55,503 bases of DNA from an uncultured Coriobacteriaceae bacterium (GTDB lineage Bacteria; Actinomycetota; Coriobacteriia; Coriobacteriales; Atopobiaceae), in contig CADAUA010000005.1 of assembly GCA_902791035.1 (NCBI GenBank), positions 147,227-202,729 on the forward strand, given 5' to 3'. A program made the position numbers and the translations under genes. The notes below the pieces were generated by a model that was given only the letters and a program-made list of their open reading frames with translations, ran no database searches and was not told the DNA's origin. Numbering within the stretch: position 1 is the stretch's first letter; each line of letters begins with the position of its first letter. Shown here one piece after another: positions 36,842-45,304 of this stretch.

Positions 36842-36954
36842 GGGCGCCGGGCTGCGGGCACACCGGACGGCGGGTGCCTGGCGGACTGCACACCGTGGCG
36901 GACGCCGCCCATCGGGCAACGCTGGCAGGAGCGGACGGGCTTCTTGACGTAAGC

Positions 36955-36973
36955 CACGAACGTTTTGTTAGGC
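36955..36973 (+). promoter_or_regulatory. Operator-like site before the first BMP lipoprotein
   Basis: CACGAACGTTTTGTTAGGC matches the island palindrome at 13 of 19 positions with a perfect TTTGTTAGGC half. A TTGACG hexamer lies at 36944-36949. The start codon is 51 bp downstream, so the BMP gene probably has its own regulated promoter. Confidence 0.55.
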
Positions 36974-37023
36974 TAGTGTAAGGTGCCCGCCGGAGGGCGG
37001 GCCAGACAGAAGGGAAGGGCGCT

Positions 37024-38151
37024 ATGGCAGAGAACAAGGACCTCACCCAGATGATGATGAGCAGGCGTCAGGTGCTCGGGCTTGGCGCGGCCGGCGCTGC
37101 GGCGCTGACGCTCGCGGCCTGCGGTGGCGGCTCCAGCGACTCCGGCTCCGAGGCGGGCTCCGACTCCGGTGCCGGCGACGCCGAGGCCAAGGACTCCTAC
37201 AAGGTCGCCATGATCATGTCGGGCATCATTACCGACGGTGGCTGGGACCAGGCGCACTACGAGTCGCTCCAGCGCGCGCTCAAGGACCACGGCAAGTGGG
37301 AGATGCTCGAGCCCCACGAGAACACCGCCGATGCCGATGCCGCCACCGCGGCCCAGGCCTACGTGGACCAGGACGTCGACCTCATCATCGGCAACGGCAA
37401 CCAGTTCGCCTCCGACTGGATGGAGGTCGTAGCCGACGCCGCCGAGAACCACCCCGGCGTCCACTTCCTCATCACCAACACCGACCCCACGGCCGAGATG
37501 GGCGACTACGACACCCTTGACCCGGTGGAGACGGTCCTGCCCGACTTCAAGCAGACCGGCGCCCTGGCGGGCGTGGTCGCCGGCCTCATGACCCAGACCA
37601 AGTCCATCGGCTTCATCGGCGGCATGAAGCTGCCGTCCACCCTGGCCAAGTACTCGGCCTACCTGGCTGCTGCCCAGAAGATCGACCCCTCGATCCAGGG
37701 TCAGTACAACTTCGAGGCCGGCTTCACCGATGCCTCCTTTGGCACCAACCTGGCCCAGCAGTGGATAAACACGAACAACGTCGACGTCATGTGGGGCGAC
37801 GCCTCCGCGGTCGACAACGGCGTGCGCCAGGCCCTCGAGGCCGCCGGTGCCGACACGCACTTCGACATCGCGCAGCCCATCGACATCGTGGGCGACGACC
37901 AGCCCACCGTCGTGACCTCCACCGTGACCGACTGGATGATCGGCCAGGCCATGGACGAGATTGAGTCCGGCAGCTTCGGCGGCGGCAAGGCCATCACGGC
38001 CGACATGTCCAACGGCGGCATCACGCTGGGCAAGTTCTCCGACAAGGTCCCGGCCGACGTCCAGGACAAGGTCAACGAGTACGTCGAGGAGATCAAGGCC
38101 GGTACCTTCCTCACCGACGACGAGGTCTCCAAGATCCAGGATACGCTGTAG
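37024..38151 (+). CDS. BMP family nucleoside-binding lipoprotein 1
   Basis: 375 residues. Lipoprotein signal MMMSRRQVLGLG...LTLAAC with acylated Cys33; a twin-arginine-like pair precedes the hydrophobic core. A Ser/Gly/Asp linker leads to the BMP (Med/PnrA) ligand domain with DGGWDQAHYESL and TGALAGVVAGLMTQTKSIGFIGG. It captures nucleosides outside the membrane for the ABC importer encoded just before. A strong terminator follows, separating it from downstream genes. Confidence 0.92.
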   Translation: MAENKDLTQMMMSRRQVLGLGAAGAAALTLAACGGGSSDSGSEAGSDSGAGDAEAKDSYKVAMIMSGIITDGGWDQAHYESLQRALKDHGKWEMLEPHENTADADAATAAQAYVDQDVDLIIGNGNQFASDWMEVVADAAENHPGVHFLITNTDPTAEMGDYDTLDPVETVLPDFKQTGALAGVVAGLMTQTKSIGFIGGMKLPSTLAKYSAYLAAAQKIDPSIQGQYNFEAGFTDASFGTNLAQQWINTNNVDVMWGDASAVDNGVRQALEAAGADTHFDIAQPIDIVGDDQPTVVTSTVTDWMIGQAMDEIESGSFGGGKAITADMSNGGITLGKFSDKVPADVQDKVNEYVEEIKAGTFLTDDEVSKIQDTL

Positions 38152-38188
38152 TCGCGAGTGGGCGGGCTTGTTGCTAGCTAGCTCTGCC

Positions 38189-38218
38189 GGGGCGCCCCTC
38201 CCGGGGCGCCCCTCTTTT
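38189..38218 (+). terminator. Intrinsic terminator after BMP lipoprotein 1
   Basis: GGGGCGCCCC (38189-38198) pairs with GGGGCGCCCC (38203-38212) across a 4-nt loop, followed by TCTTTT. Confidence 0.85.
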
Positions 38219-38222
38219 CGCG

Positions 38223-38288
38223 GTCACGCGGGGTCGGAGCTCGTGTCACGCGGGGTCGGAGCTCGTGTCACGCAGGGTCGGAGCTGCT
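38223..38288 (-). repeat. 22-bp tandem repeat, three copies
   Basis: Units start at 38223, 38245 and 38267; each is GTCACGCGGGGTCGGAGCTC plus two bases, period exactly 22. This is the reverse complement of the GACCCCGCGTGAC family at 38592 and 54941. Confidence 0.9.
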
Positions 38289-38352
38289 GTCACATTTCCG
38301 GCGGTTGTCCGCACCCTAGTGTGCTTCTGCTGAGCCTCGAATCGCTTGGACG

Positions 38353-38537
38353 ACCGATAGGGTGCAAGAGACGCTGCCTTGGGCTGCAATGGTGCACCCT
38401 ACTTGGGACCCCGACCGGATTTGGCTCACTCGAATGCCGATAGGGTGCAAGAAGGTGCTCTCGAGGCTTCCTTTCTGCACCCCAACGGGCTGCAGGAGAT
38501 GGAAAGGCGCTCGGGCGACCCGATGGGGTGCATGTGC
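38353..38537. repeat. Alternating TAGGGTGCA / TGCACCCTA array, locus A (period 83)
   Basis: The 9-mer core appears at 38358 (+), 38393 (-), 38441 (+), 38476 (-) and 38524 (+, TGGGGTGCA). Steps are 35, 48, 35, 48. With flanks the motif is about TGCACCCTAACGGG. The 26-bp and roughly 29-bp stretches between copies differ from each other. No gene is present. See the finding on this system. Confidence 0.85.
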
Positions 38538-38591
38538 CCCTTTCCCGTGGCAAGAGCTGACAAAAGGTCAGACTCCGGCGGCACTTTCACT

Positions 38592-38704
38592 CGACCCCGC
38601 GTGACAGCAACTCCGACCCCGCGTGACAGCAACTCCGACCCCGCGTGACAGCAACTCCGACCCCGCGTGACAGCAACTCCGACCCCGCGTCAACTCCGAC
38701 CCCA
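38592..38704 (+). repeat. 22-bp tandem repeat, four full copies plus a shortened one
   Basis: Units CGACCCCGCGTGACAGCAAC plus two bases start at 38592, 38614, 38636 and 38658; the fifth (38680) lacks five bases. It abuts the ribosome-binding region of the deaminase gene. TGACAAAAGGTCAGACTCC at 38568-38586 just before is another recurrent motif (also near 40461 inverted and 47521). Confidence 0.9.
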
Positions 38705-38746
38705 TGGAGGCACGTCGCCGACAAGCCGTATTCAAGGAGGATGGAA

Positions 38747-39244
38747 ATGACTCGCAAGCAGTTCACACGCGAGGAGGACGTGGCCTACCTGCGCCGCGCC
38801 ATCGAGGTCTCACGCCATGCGCGCGAGCACGGCAACACGCCCTTCGGGGCGATCCTGGTGGGGCCCCAGGGCGAGGTCCTGATCGAGCAGGAGAACATCG
38901 AGGTCACGACCGGCCATTGCACGGGCCACGCCGAGACCACCTGCATCGACCGCGCCTCGCAGGTCTACAGCAAGGCCTTCTTGGCCGACTGCTCGCTCTA
39001 CACAACGGCCGAGCCCTGCGCCATGTGCTCGGGTGCCCTCTACTGGGCCGGCGTCGGTCGTGTCGTCTATGCCATGACGGAGCGCCAGCTCCTGTCCATG
39101 ACCGGGGCCAACGAGCAGAACCCCACCTTCGACCTGCCCTGCCGCTACGTGTTCTCGCGCGGGCAGAAGCCGATCGAGGTCGTGGGCCCCTTCGACGATA
39201 TTGCCCCCGAGGCTGCGGCCGTCCACGAGGGCTACTGGGGCTAG
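38747..39244 (+). CDS. CDA-fold nucleoside/guanine deaminase
   Basis: 165 residues. Zinc-site motifs HAETTCID (His and catalytic Glu) and PCAMCSGALYW (two Cys) are intact, with NTPFGAILV before them. The family includes guanine, cytosine and adenosine-type deaminases; the surrounding purine genes favour guanine or another aminopurine. ATG 38747 follows AAGGAGG at 6 bp; an in-frame opening upstream runs into the repeats. A BMP lipoprotein gene follows after 73 bp, so deamination may be coupled to uptake. Confidence 0.85.
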   Translation: MTRKQFTREEDVAYLRRAIEVSRHAREHGNTPFGAILVGPQGEVLIEQENIEVTTGHCTGHAETTCIDRASQVYSKAFLADCSLYTTAEPCAMCSGALYWAGVGRVVYAMTERQLLSMTGANEQNPTFDLPCRYVFSRGQKPIEVVGPFDDIAPEAAAVHEGYWG

Positions 39245-39317
39245 ATGCGCTGCTTGCCGTCCGCGGACGTGGACGGTGTGACATGCCCGCCCATGCGGGC
39301 AAGGGAAGGAGAGCAAC

Positions 39318-40400
39318 ATGAGCAGGAACATCACGCGCAGGGACCTTCTGGCCATGGGAACCGCGGCGGCGGGCGCGCTCGCGCTCGCGGGTTGCGGTGG
39401 GAGCGAGTCGGGCTCCGGCTCCGGTGGCGGTGAGGCCAAGTCCAGCTACAAGGTGGCCATGGTCATCAGCGGCCCCAAGAACGATGGCGGCTGGGGCCAG
39501 GGGCACTACGAGTCCCTCAAGAAGGCCATCGAAAGCCACGGCAACTGGGAGATGCTGGAGCCCAAGGAGAACACTGCCTCCGCCGATGCGGCCTCGGCGG
39601 CCCAGAGCTACGTTGACCAGGACGTGGACCTCATCATCGCGGCAGGCAACGAGTTCGTGTCCGAGTGGGGCGACGTGGTGGCCGAGGCGGCCGAGTCCAA
39701 CCCCAACGTCCACTTCCTCATGACCAACACCGACCCCACGACCGACCTCGCCGACTACGAGACCCTGGACAACCTGGAGTGCGTGCAGGTCAACCTGGTC
39801 CAGACGGGCGCGCTTGCCGGCGTGGTCGCGGGCCTCATGACCCAGACCAAGTCCATCGGCTTCATCGGTGGCATGCGCCTTCCCACGACGCTCACCAAGT
39901 ACGCGGCCTACGAGCTTGCGGCAAACAAGGTCAATCCCGGCGTGGAGGGCCACTACAACTTCGAGGCCGGGTTCACGGACGCGTCGTTCGGCGCGAACAT
40001 CACCGAGCAGTGGATAAACACGAACAAGGTCGACGTGATGTGGGGCGACGCCTCGGCCGTGGACAACGGCGCGCGGCAGGCCCTCGAGGCCGCAGGTGCC
40101 GAAACCCACTTCGACATCGCGCAGCCCATCGACTCCGTGGGCCCCGACCAGCCGACCGTGGTGACCTCGACCGTGACGGACTGGATGTTCGGCGAGGCCA
40201 TGGATGCCGTGGAGCAGGGGAACTTCGGCGGCGGCGCCGTGATCGAGGCCAACATGGAGAACGGCGGCGTCTATCTGGGGTCCTTCTCGGATGCCGTGAG
40301 CGCCGACGTCCAGGCAAAGATCGAGGAGTATGCGGAGCAGGTCAAGGACGGCTCGCTCGTGAGCGAGGACGAGGTCGAAAAGAAGAAGGCCGAGCTCTAG
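39318..40400 (+). CDS. BMP family nucleoside-binding lipoprotein 2
   Basis: 360 residues, clearly paralogous to lipoprotein 1 (shared TGALAGVVAGLMTQTKSIGF and FEAGFTDASFG). Lipobox LALAGC with Cys26 after a twin-Arg-like TRRDLLAMG. No permease or ATPase genes accompany it, so it probably feeds the single importer at 33297-36841, giving the system two substrate ranges. AAGGAGAG precedes ATG 39318. Differences in the ligand pocket could not be assessed here. Confidence 0.92.
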   Translation: MSRNITRRDLLAMGTAAAGALALAGCGGSESGSGSGGGEAKSSYKVAMVISGPKNDGGWGQGHYESLKKAIESHGNWEMLEPKENTASADAASAAQSYVDQDVDLIIAAGNEFVSEWGDVVAEAAESNPNVHFLMTNTDPTTDLADYETLDNLECVQVNLVQTGALAGVVAGLMTQTKSIGFIGGMRLPTTLTKYAAYELAANKVNPGVEGHYNFEAGFTDASFGANITEQWINTNKVDVMWGDASAVDNGARQALEAAGAETHFDIAQPIDSVGPDQPTVVTSTVTDWMFGEAMDAVEQGNFGGGAVIEANMENGGVYLGSFSDAVSADVQAKIEEYAEQVKDGSLVSEDEVEKKKAEL

Positions 40401-40504
40401 CCGACTGGGGTCGGGTCCGCCGCCGTGGGGTGCCGCCATGGGGTCCGTGGGGTGCCGCCATGGGGTCTGTCCTTTTGTCACCAAGGTCTGGTGCGGGTGT
40501 CATC

Positions 40505-40749
40505 GAGGTGCCAGGCGGCTGCACCCTACTCGGGGCTCTGCCTCGCTGCATAGTGTCAAGTGGCCCGTTAGGGTGCAAGGTTGGCCCTATGGGAGGGTCA
40601 GCATGCACCCTACTTGGGGTTGACACCAGGTCTTTTGCGAGAATGCCCCGGTAGGGTGCAGAAAGCCGCTCGTGAGGCCGTTTCTCTGCACCCTACTGGG
40701 CGAATTCCTAGTGCAGGCCACCCCCAATCGTCCGTTGGGGTGCATCGGC
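40505..40749. repeat. Alternating TAGGGTGCA / TGCACCCTA array, locus B
   Basis: Core copies at 40520 (-), 40569 (+), 40604 (-), 40652 (+), 40687 (-) and 40736 (+, TGGGGTGCA). Steps are 49, 35, 48, 35, 49. The DNA between motifs is different in each interval and different from loci A and C. A TGTCC/TTTTGTCACC motif precedes it at 40461-40480. Most of the 40401-41012 gap is made of this array, the 22-bp repeats after it and the xdhA control region. Confidence 0.87.
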
Positions 40750-40760
40750 ACGCCGGCGGC

Positions 40761-40830
40761 GTGACACGGGACCCGACCCCGCGTGGCACCGGACCCGACC
40801 CCGCGTTGCGTAACCCCGCGTTGCGTATTC
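40761..40830 (+). repeat. 22-bp repeats next to locus B
   Basis: GTGACACGGGACCCGACCCC plus two bases (40761-40782), a variant GTGGCACCGGACCCGACCCC (40783-40804) and two shortened units (GTTGCGTAACCCCGC, GTTGCG). Same family as 38592 and 54941. Confidence 0.8.
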
Positions 40831-40934
40831 ACATCAATAACGCCCAGCTCACGGGCGGTATGCGAACATAGACACAACGGTCGGGCACGCTTTGTGCCCA
40901 CTCGCCGCGCCGCCCCGTCGGCGCCCCGCCGGAA

Positions 40935-41000
40935 GGCTAAAGTTTTGTCTTGTAGACAGAAAGTTTTCTAGGGAAGTTTTCTAGGGGAGTTTTCTAGGAG
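40935..41000 (+). promoter_or_regulatory. xdhA control region: operator-like site and three AAGTTTTCTAGGG repeats
   Basis: GGCTAAAGTTTTGTCTTGT (40935-40953) resembles the island palindrome at 11 of 19 positions. It is followed by three tandem 13-14-bp units AAGTTTTCTAGGG (40961, 40974, 40988) ending 12 bp before ATG 41013. The repeats abut the ribosome-binding site (GAGAGGGAGAG) and could affect initiation or binding of a regulator. Confidence 0.5.
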
Positions 41001-41012
41001 AGGGAGAGCGTC

Positions 41013-43355
41013 ATGGAACAGCTGAGGGAGGTCGGTAAGCCCGAGAAGCGCGTCGACGCGTTCGACAAGGTCACGGGCCGCGCCATGTTCACCGACGACC
41101 TCTGCCCCAAGCCCTGCCTTGAGGCGAGGGTCCTCCACGCCACGATCGGCAACGGGCGGGTGGTGAGCATCGACACCTCGGAGGCCCGGAAGGTCCCCGG
41201 CGTGGTGGGTGTCTTCACCTGCTTCGACACGCCGGACTGGGCCTACCCCGTGGCCGGCCACCCCTGGTACGCGGACTCCAAGGCCGCCAAGCGCGACCTG
41301 GCGGACCGCAAGCTGCTGGACTCCCGCGTGCGCATGTACGGCGACAACATCGCTGCCGTCGTGGCCGAGGACACCGTGGCCTGCGACCGTGCGCTCCGCA
41401 AGATCAAGGTGGAGTACGAGGAGTGGCCCGTGGTCTACGATCCCGTGGAGTCGCTCAAGGGCACGGAGCACCCCGTCCAGGACATCAAGCCCGACAACCT
41501 GGTTGCCCACACCTGCGCCCTCACCAGCCCCGAGAAGCTGGCCGAGCACGGCTACGAGACCGTGGATGACGCCCTCAACGACCCCGCCTACCACCACATA
41601 GCCATCCACACCGAGACCGGTGAGCAGTCCCAGGTCCACATAGAGACCTGCGTCTCCTACTGCTACATGGAGGGCAAGAAGATCGTCTGCGTGGCTTCCA
41701 CCCAGATCCCCCACATCATGCGTCGCGTGATCGGCCAGGCCCTGGGCATCCCTTGGGGCGACGTCCGCGTGATCAAGCCCTACATCGGTGGCGGCTTTGG
41801 CACCAAGCAGGACATCCACTTCGAGCCCCTCAACGCCTGGCTCTGCCAGCAGGTGGGCGGTCGCTGCGTGCGCTTGGAGCTCTCCCGAGAGGAGCTCTTC
41901 TGGGACACCTCGGGTCGCCAGCCCAAGTCCTTCGACGTGGAGGCCTCCTACGGCGACGACATGCTCCTCCACGCCCGCTCCATCCGCGGCATCTCCAACA
42001 CCGGCGCCTACATCCACCACGGCCACGCCCTCGTGCTCAACTCCGTGAACACCTTCCGCTGGCTCTACCACACCAACGAGGTGGCCTCCCGCTCTGAGGC
42101 CTGGACCGTGCTCACCAACGGCCCGCACACGGGCGCCATGCGCGCCTACGGCGTGCCCGAGGGCGTGTGGACGGCCGAGTGCCTCATGGGCGACATCGCC
42201 TACGACAACGGCTGGGACGGCCTGGAGTTCCGCCTCAAGAACTGCATCCGCGAGGGGTTTGTCGACGAGTTCACGCCCGGCGGCGCAGTGGCGGCCCACA
42301 CCTGCACCCTTCCCGAGTGCGCGGCCAAGGGCGCCGAGTGGATCCGCTGGGACCAGAAGAAGCGCGAGTACGCAAACGAGACCGGTCCCATCCGCCACGG
42401 CGTGGGTGTGGCCTTCTTCGTGTACAAGACCGCCGTGGCCCCCTTCGCCCTGGAGACGGCCACCGCGCGCGTGACCCTCAACCAGGACGGCTCCGTCCAG
42501 CTCCAGATGGGTGCCACGGAGATCGGCCAGGGGGCGGACACCGTCTTCACCCAGATGGCGGCCGAGGCCATCGGCATCGACTTCGCCGACGTCCACATCG
42601 TGAGCTTCCAGGACACCGACGTGACCCCCTACGACGCGGGCGCCTACGCCTCGCGCCAGACCTACGTCTCCGGCACCGCCGTGAAGAAGGCCGGCGAGGA
42701 GCTGCGGGCCAAGATCCTGGCCTTCGCCCAGCGCCTCTTCCCCGAGGCACCGGCCCCGCTCGACCTGCGCGACCACATGATCTTCGACGCCACGGGGGCG
42801 GAGGTCACCACGCTGGCCAACGTTGCCCTGGAGGCCTTCTACAACACCGAGGAGAACGATGCCCTCTCGGCCTACGCCACGGCAAACATCCACACGAACA
42901 CGATCGCCACGGGCTGCACCTTTGCCGACGTTACGGTGGACATGCCGCTGGGACAAGTGACGGTCAACCGCATCATCTCGGTCCAGGACAACGGCCGCCT
43001 GATCAACCCCAAGCTGGTGGAGCAGCAGGTGCACGGCGGCATGGGCCAGTCCATAGGCTTCGCCCTCTCCGAGGAGGTGCTCGTGGACCCCAAGACCAGC
43101 CGTGTCCTCAACGACACCCTGCTGGACTACAAGGTCCCCACCTTCATGGACGTGCCCGACCTCAAGGCCGACTTCGTGGAGTCCGACGACCCCACCGGCC
43201 CCTATGGGAACAAGGCCGTCGGCGAGACGCCCATCATCTCGCCCGCGCCCGCCATCCGCGACGCCATCCTCGACGCCACCGGCGTGAAGTTCTACCACAT
43301 GCCCATGACGCCCCAGCGCCTGGTCGAGGGCTTCAAGAGGGAGGGGCTGATCTGA
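41013..43355 (+). CDS. xdhA: Xanthine dehydrogenase molybdopterin subunit
   Basis: 780 residues. XdhA-type large subunit with PMT-binding motifs GGGFGTKQD, AMRAYGVPEGVWTAE and the late GETPIISPAPAIRDA containing the catalytic Glu. It hydroxylates purine carbon atoms using a molybdenum centre. Second molybdenum hydroxylase of the island, in separate-subunit form, unlike the fused XdhD upstream. The stop overlaps xdhB ATG. The electron acceptor via XdhB is probably NAD. Confidence 0.92.
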   Translation: MEQLREVGKPEKRVDAFDKVTGRAMFTDDLCPKPCLEARVLHATIGNGRVVSIDTSEARKVPGVVGVFTCFDTPDWAYPVAGHPWYADSKAAKRDLADRKLLDSRVRMYGDNIAAVVAEDTVACDRALRKIKVEYEEWPVVYDPVESLKGTEHPVQDIKPDNLVAHTCALTSPEKLAEHGYETVDDALNDPAYHHIAIHTETGEQSQVHIETCVSYCYMEGKKIVCVASTQIPHIMRRVIGQALGIPWGDVRVIKPYIGGGFGTKQDIHFEPLNAWLCQQVGGRCVRLELSREELFWDTSGRQPKSFDVEASYGDDMLLHARSIRGISNTGAYIHHGHALVLNSVNTFRWLYHTNEVASRSEAWTVLTNGPHTGAMRAYGVPEGVWTAECLMGDIAYDNGWDGLEFRLKNCIREGFVDEFTPGGAVAAHTCTLPECAAKGAEWIRWDQKKREYANETGPIRHGVGVAFFVYKTAVAPFALETATARVTLNQDGSVQLQMGATEIGQGADTVFTQMAAEAIGIDFADVHIVSFQDTDVTPYDAGAYASRQTYVSGTAVKKAGEELRAKILAFAQRLFPEAPAPLDLRDHMIFDATGAEVTTLANVALEAFYNTEENDALSAYATANIHTNTIATGCTFADVTVDMPLGQVTVNRIISVQDNGRLINPKLVEQQVHGGMGQSIGFALSEEVLVDPKTSRVLNDTLLDYKVPTFMDVPDLKADFVESDDPTGPYGNKAVGETPIISPAPAIRDAILDATGVKFYHMPMTPQRLVEGFKREGLI

Positions 43356-44236
43356 TGTACGACATCGAATCGCTCTACGAGGCCACGAGCGTGGCCGATG
43401 CCTGCCGGGCCCTGGCCGAGGATCCCCAGGCCATGGTCATAGCCGGCGGCACGGACGTCCTCGTGAAGGTTCGCTCCGGCAAGTTCGCGGGCGCCCACCT
43501 GGTGAGCATCCACGGGCTCCACGACGAGCTCGACGGCGTGGAGCTCGCCCCCGATGGCACGGTGGAGATCGGCCCCATCACCTGGTTCCACCACGTGACC
43601 ACGAGCCCCGTCGCACGCGAGCGCGTCCTCACGCTGGCCGAGGCCTGCGACACCCCGGGCGGCCCGCAGCTGCGCGTGTCCGGCACTATCGGCGGCAACG
43701 TGTGCAACGCCGCCACCTCGGCCGACACCGCCTCCACCCTGGTGGCCTACGGTGCCCTCCTGGACTTGCAGTCCGTGCGCGGCACCCGCACGGTGCCCAT
43801 CACCGAGTGGTACACGGGCCCCGGCCGCTGCGTGCGCGAGCGCGACGAGGTGCTGGTGAAGATCCGCATCCCGCGCGAGAACTACGAGGGCTTTACCGGG
43901 CACTACTTCAAGTACGGCAAGCGCCGCGCCCTGGAGATCGCCACCATGGGCTGCTGCTGCCTGGTCAAGCTGGCGGACGACAGACGCACCATCGACGACA
44001 TCCGCCTGGCCTTTGGCGTGGCGGCGCCCACGCCCATCCGCACCCGCGGGGCCGAGGACGCCGTGCGCGGCATGGACGTGGCCGAGGCGGCAGAGAAGGT
44101 CGGCGAGCTGGCCCTTGCCGAGTGCCACCCGCGCGACTCCTGGCGTGCCAGCAAGGAGTTCCGCGAGCAGCTGATCAGGGAGATGTCGCGCCGGTCGCTC
44201 CTGGAGGCCGCGCGCAAGGGAGGGGCTGAGGTCTGA
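43355..44236 (+). CDS. xdhB: Xanthine dehydrogenase FAD subunit
   Basis: 293 residues. FAD-binding CO-dehydrogenase flavoprotein fold: MVIAGGTDVLVKVRSG near the N-terminus (PP-loop) and TIGGNVCNAATSADTAS (about 111-127) around the flavin; a C-terminal domain (CO_deh_flav_C) follows. ATG 43355 overlaps the xdhA stop (TGATG), and its own stop overlaps xdhC ATG, giving strict A-B-C coupling. Confidence 0.93.
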   Translation: MYDIESLYEATSVADACRALAEDPQAMVIAGGTDVLVKVRSGKFAGAHLVSIHGLHDELDGVELAPDGTVEIGPITWFHHVTTSPVARERVLTLAEACDTPGGPQLRVSGTIGGNVCNAATSADTASTLVAYGALLDLQSVRGTRTVPITEWYTGPGRCVRERDEVLVKIRIPRENYEGFTGHYFKYGKRRALEIATMGCCCLVKLADDRRTIDDIRLAFGVAAPTPIRTRGAEDAVRGMDVAEAAEKVGELALAECHPRDSWRASKEFREQLIREMSRRSLLEAARKGGAEV

Positions 44237-44787
44237 TGGACATGAGGATCCTCAAGTGCACCATCAACGGCAAGCCCGTACAGGTGGGCTACGACCCGCG
44301 CGAGAGCCTGCTGGACACGCTGCGCAACCGCCTGCACCTCACCAGCGTCAAGCGCGGCTGCGAGGTGGGGGAGTGCGGGGCCTGCACGGTGTTGATCGAC
44401 GGCGTGGCCACGGACTCCTGTCTCTACCTCACCGACTGGGCCCAGGGCACGACCATCCTCACCTGCGAGGGCCTGCAGGCGGCGGACGGCTCGCTCAACC
44501 CCGTGCAGCAGGCCTTCGTGGACGACTTTGCCGTGCAGTGCGGCTTCTGCATTCCGGGCATCATCATGAGCGCGGTGGAGATAGTGGGCACGGGCAAGAC
44601 CTACACCCGCGACGAGCTGCGCAAGATGCTCTCCGGCCACCTCTGCCGCTGCACCGGCTACCAGAACATCGTGGGTGCCGTGGAGGACGTGGTCGAGGAG
44701 ATCAACGGTACCGGCGCCTGCTCCGAGGAGGCGCGCGCGGCCTTCGCCGCGGTGGCCCAGAAGGCCAGGCTGGTGGCGGAGGAGTAG
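44236..44787 (+). CDS. xdhC: Xanthine dehydrogenase [2Fe-2S] subunit
   Basis: 183 residues. First cluster motif CEVGECGACTVLIDG and second cluster QCGFCIPG...CRCTGYQN are complete. It moves electrons from the molybdenum centre in XdhA to FAD in XdhB. A tail of about 25 residues beyond the family core is Ala-rich. Last gene of xdhABC. Confidence 0.93.
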   Translation: MDMRILKCTINGKPVQVGYDPRESLLDTLRNRLHLTSVKRGCEVGECGACTVLIDGVATDSCLYLTDWAQGTTILTCEGLQAADGSLNPVQQAFVDDFAVQCGFCIPGIIMSAVEIVGTGKTYTRDELRKMLSGHLCRCTGYQNIVGAVEDVVEEINGTGACSEEARAAFAAVAQKARLVAEE

Positions 44788-44830
44788 GTACGAGCGCGCC
44801 TTGGCTCGCATGGACGCATCGACCGTTCGG

Positions 44831-44864
44831 GGGCGCGTCGGCTTGGGCCGGCGCGCCTTTCTTC
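44831..44864 (+). terminator. Probable terminator of xdhABC
   Basis: GGCGCGTCGGC (44832-44842) pairs with GGCCGGCGCGCC region (44847-44856) with a bulge, followed by TTTCTTCTT. Confidence 0.65.
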
Positions 44865-44881
44865 TTGTGGTTGGCTTGGAG

Positions 44882-45196
44882 GGTGGTCCCCCGGGGAGGA
44901 CTACCGATCCGACCAGAGGAGGGTGGTCCCCTGGGGAGGACTACCGATCCGACGGATCCACCGAGGAACCCCGGAATCCCCGGTTTTTGTCGTTACATAA
45001 GAAGTGGGTGGTCCCCCGGAGAGGACTACCTTGTCCGACCGGAAGGGGTGGTCCCCCGGGGAGGACTACCGATCCGACGGATCCACCGAGAAACCCCGGA
45101 ATCCCCGGTTCTAGTCGTCACATAAGAAGTGGGTGGTCCCCCAAGGAGGACTACCTTGTCCGACCGGAGGACGGTAGTCCCCCGGGGAGGACTACC
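44882..45196. repeat. GGTGGTCCCCCGGGGAGGACTACC palindrome array, period 125
   Basis: Six 24-bp near-palindromes start at 44882, 44932, 45007, 45047, 45132 and 45173; copies one, three and five are exactly 125 bp apart. Between them a stretch with CTACCGATCCGACGGATCC and CCCGGAATCCCCGGTT is duplicated at 44941 and 45066. It fills the gap between xdhC and guanine deaminase. No gene is seen. Confidence 0.88.
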
Positions 45197-45304
45197 GTCT
45201 CGTGATGGGGAAGACTGGTTTCGACCTTGGGGCTACCTTGGGGTCACGCGCTGGCTTGTCGTATTGTTTGAGAAGGAGGGCCGCCTGGGCAAGGAGGTTC
45301 CATC

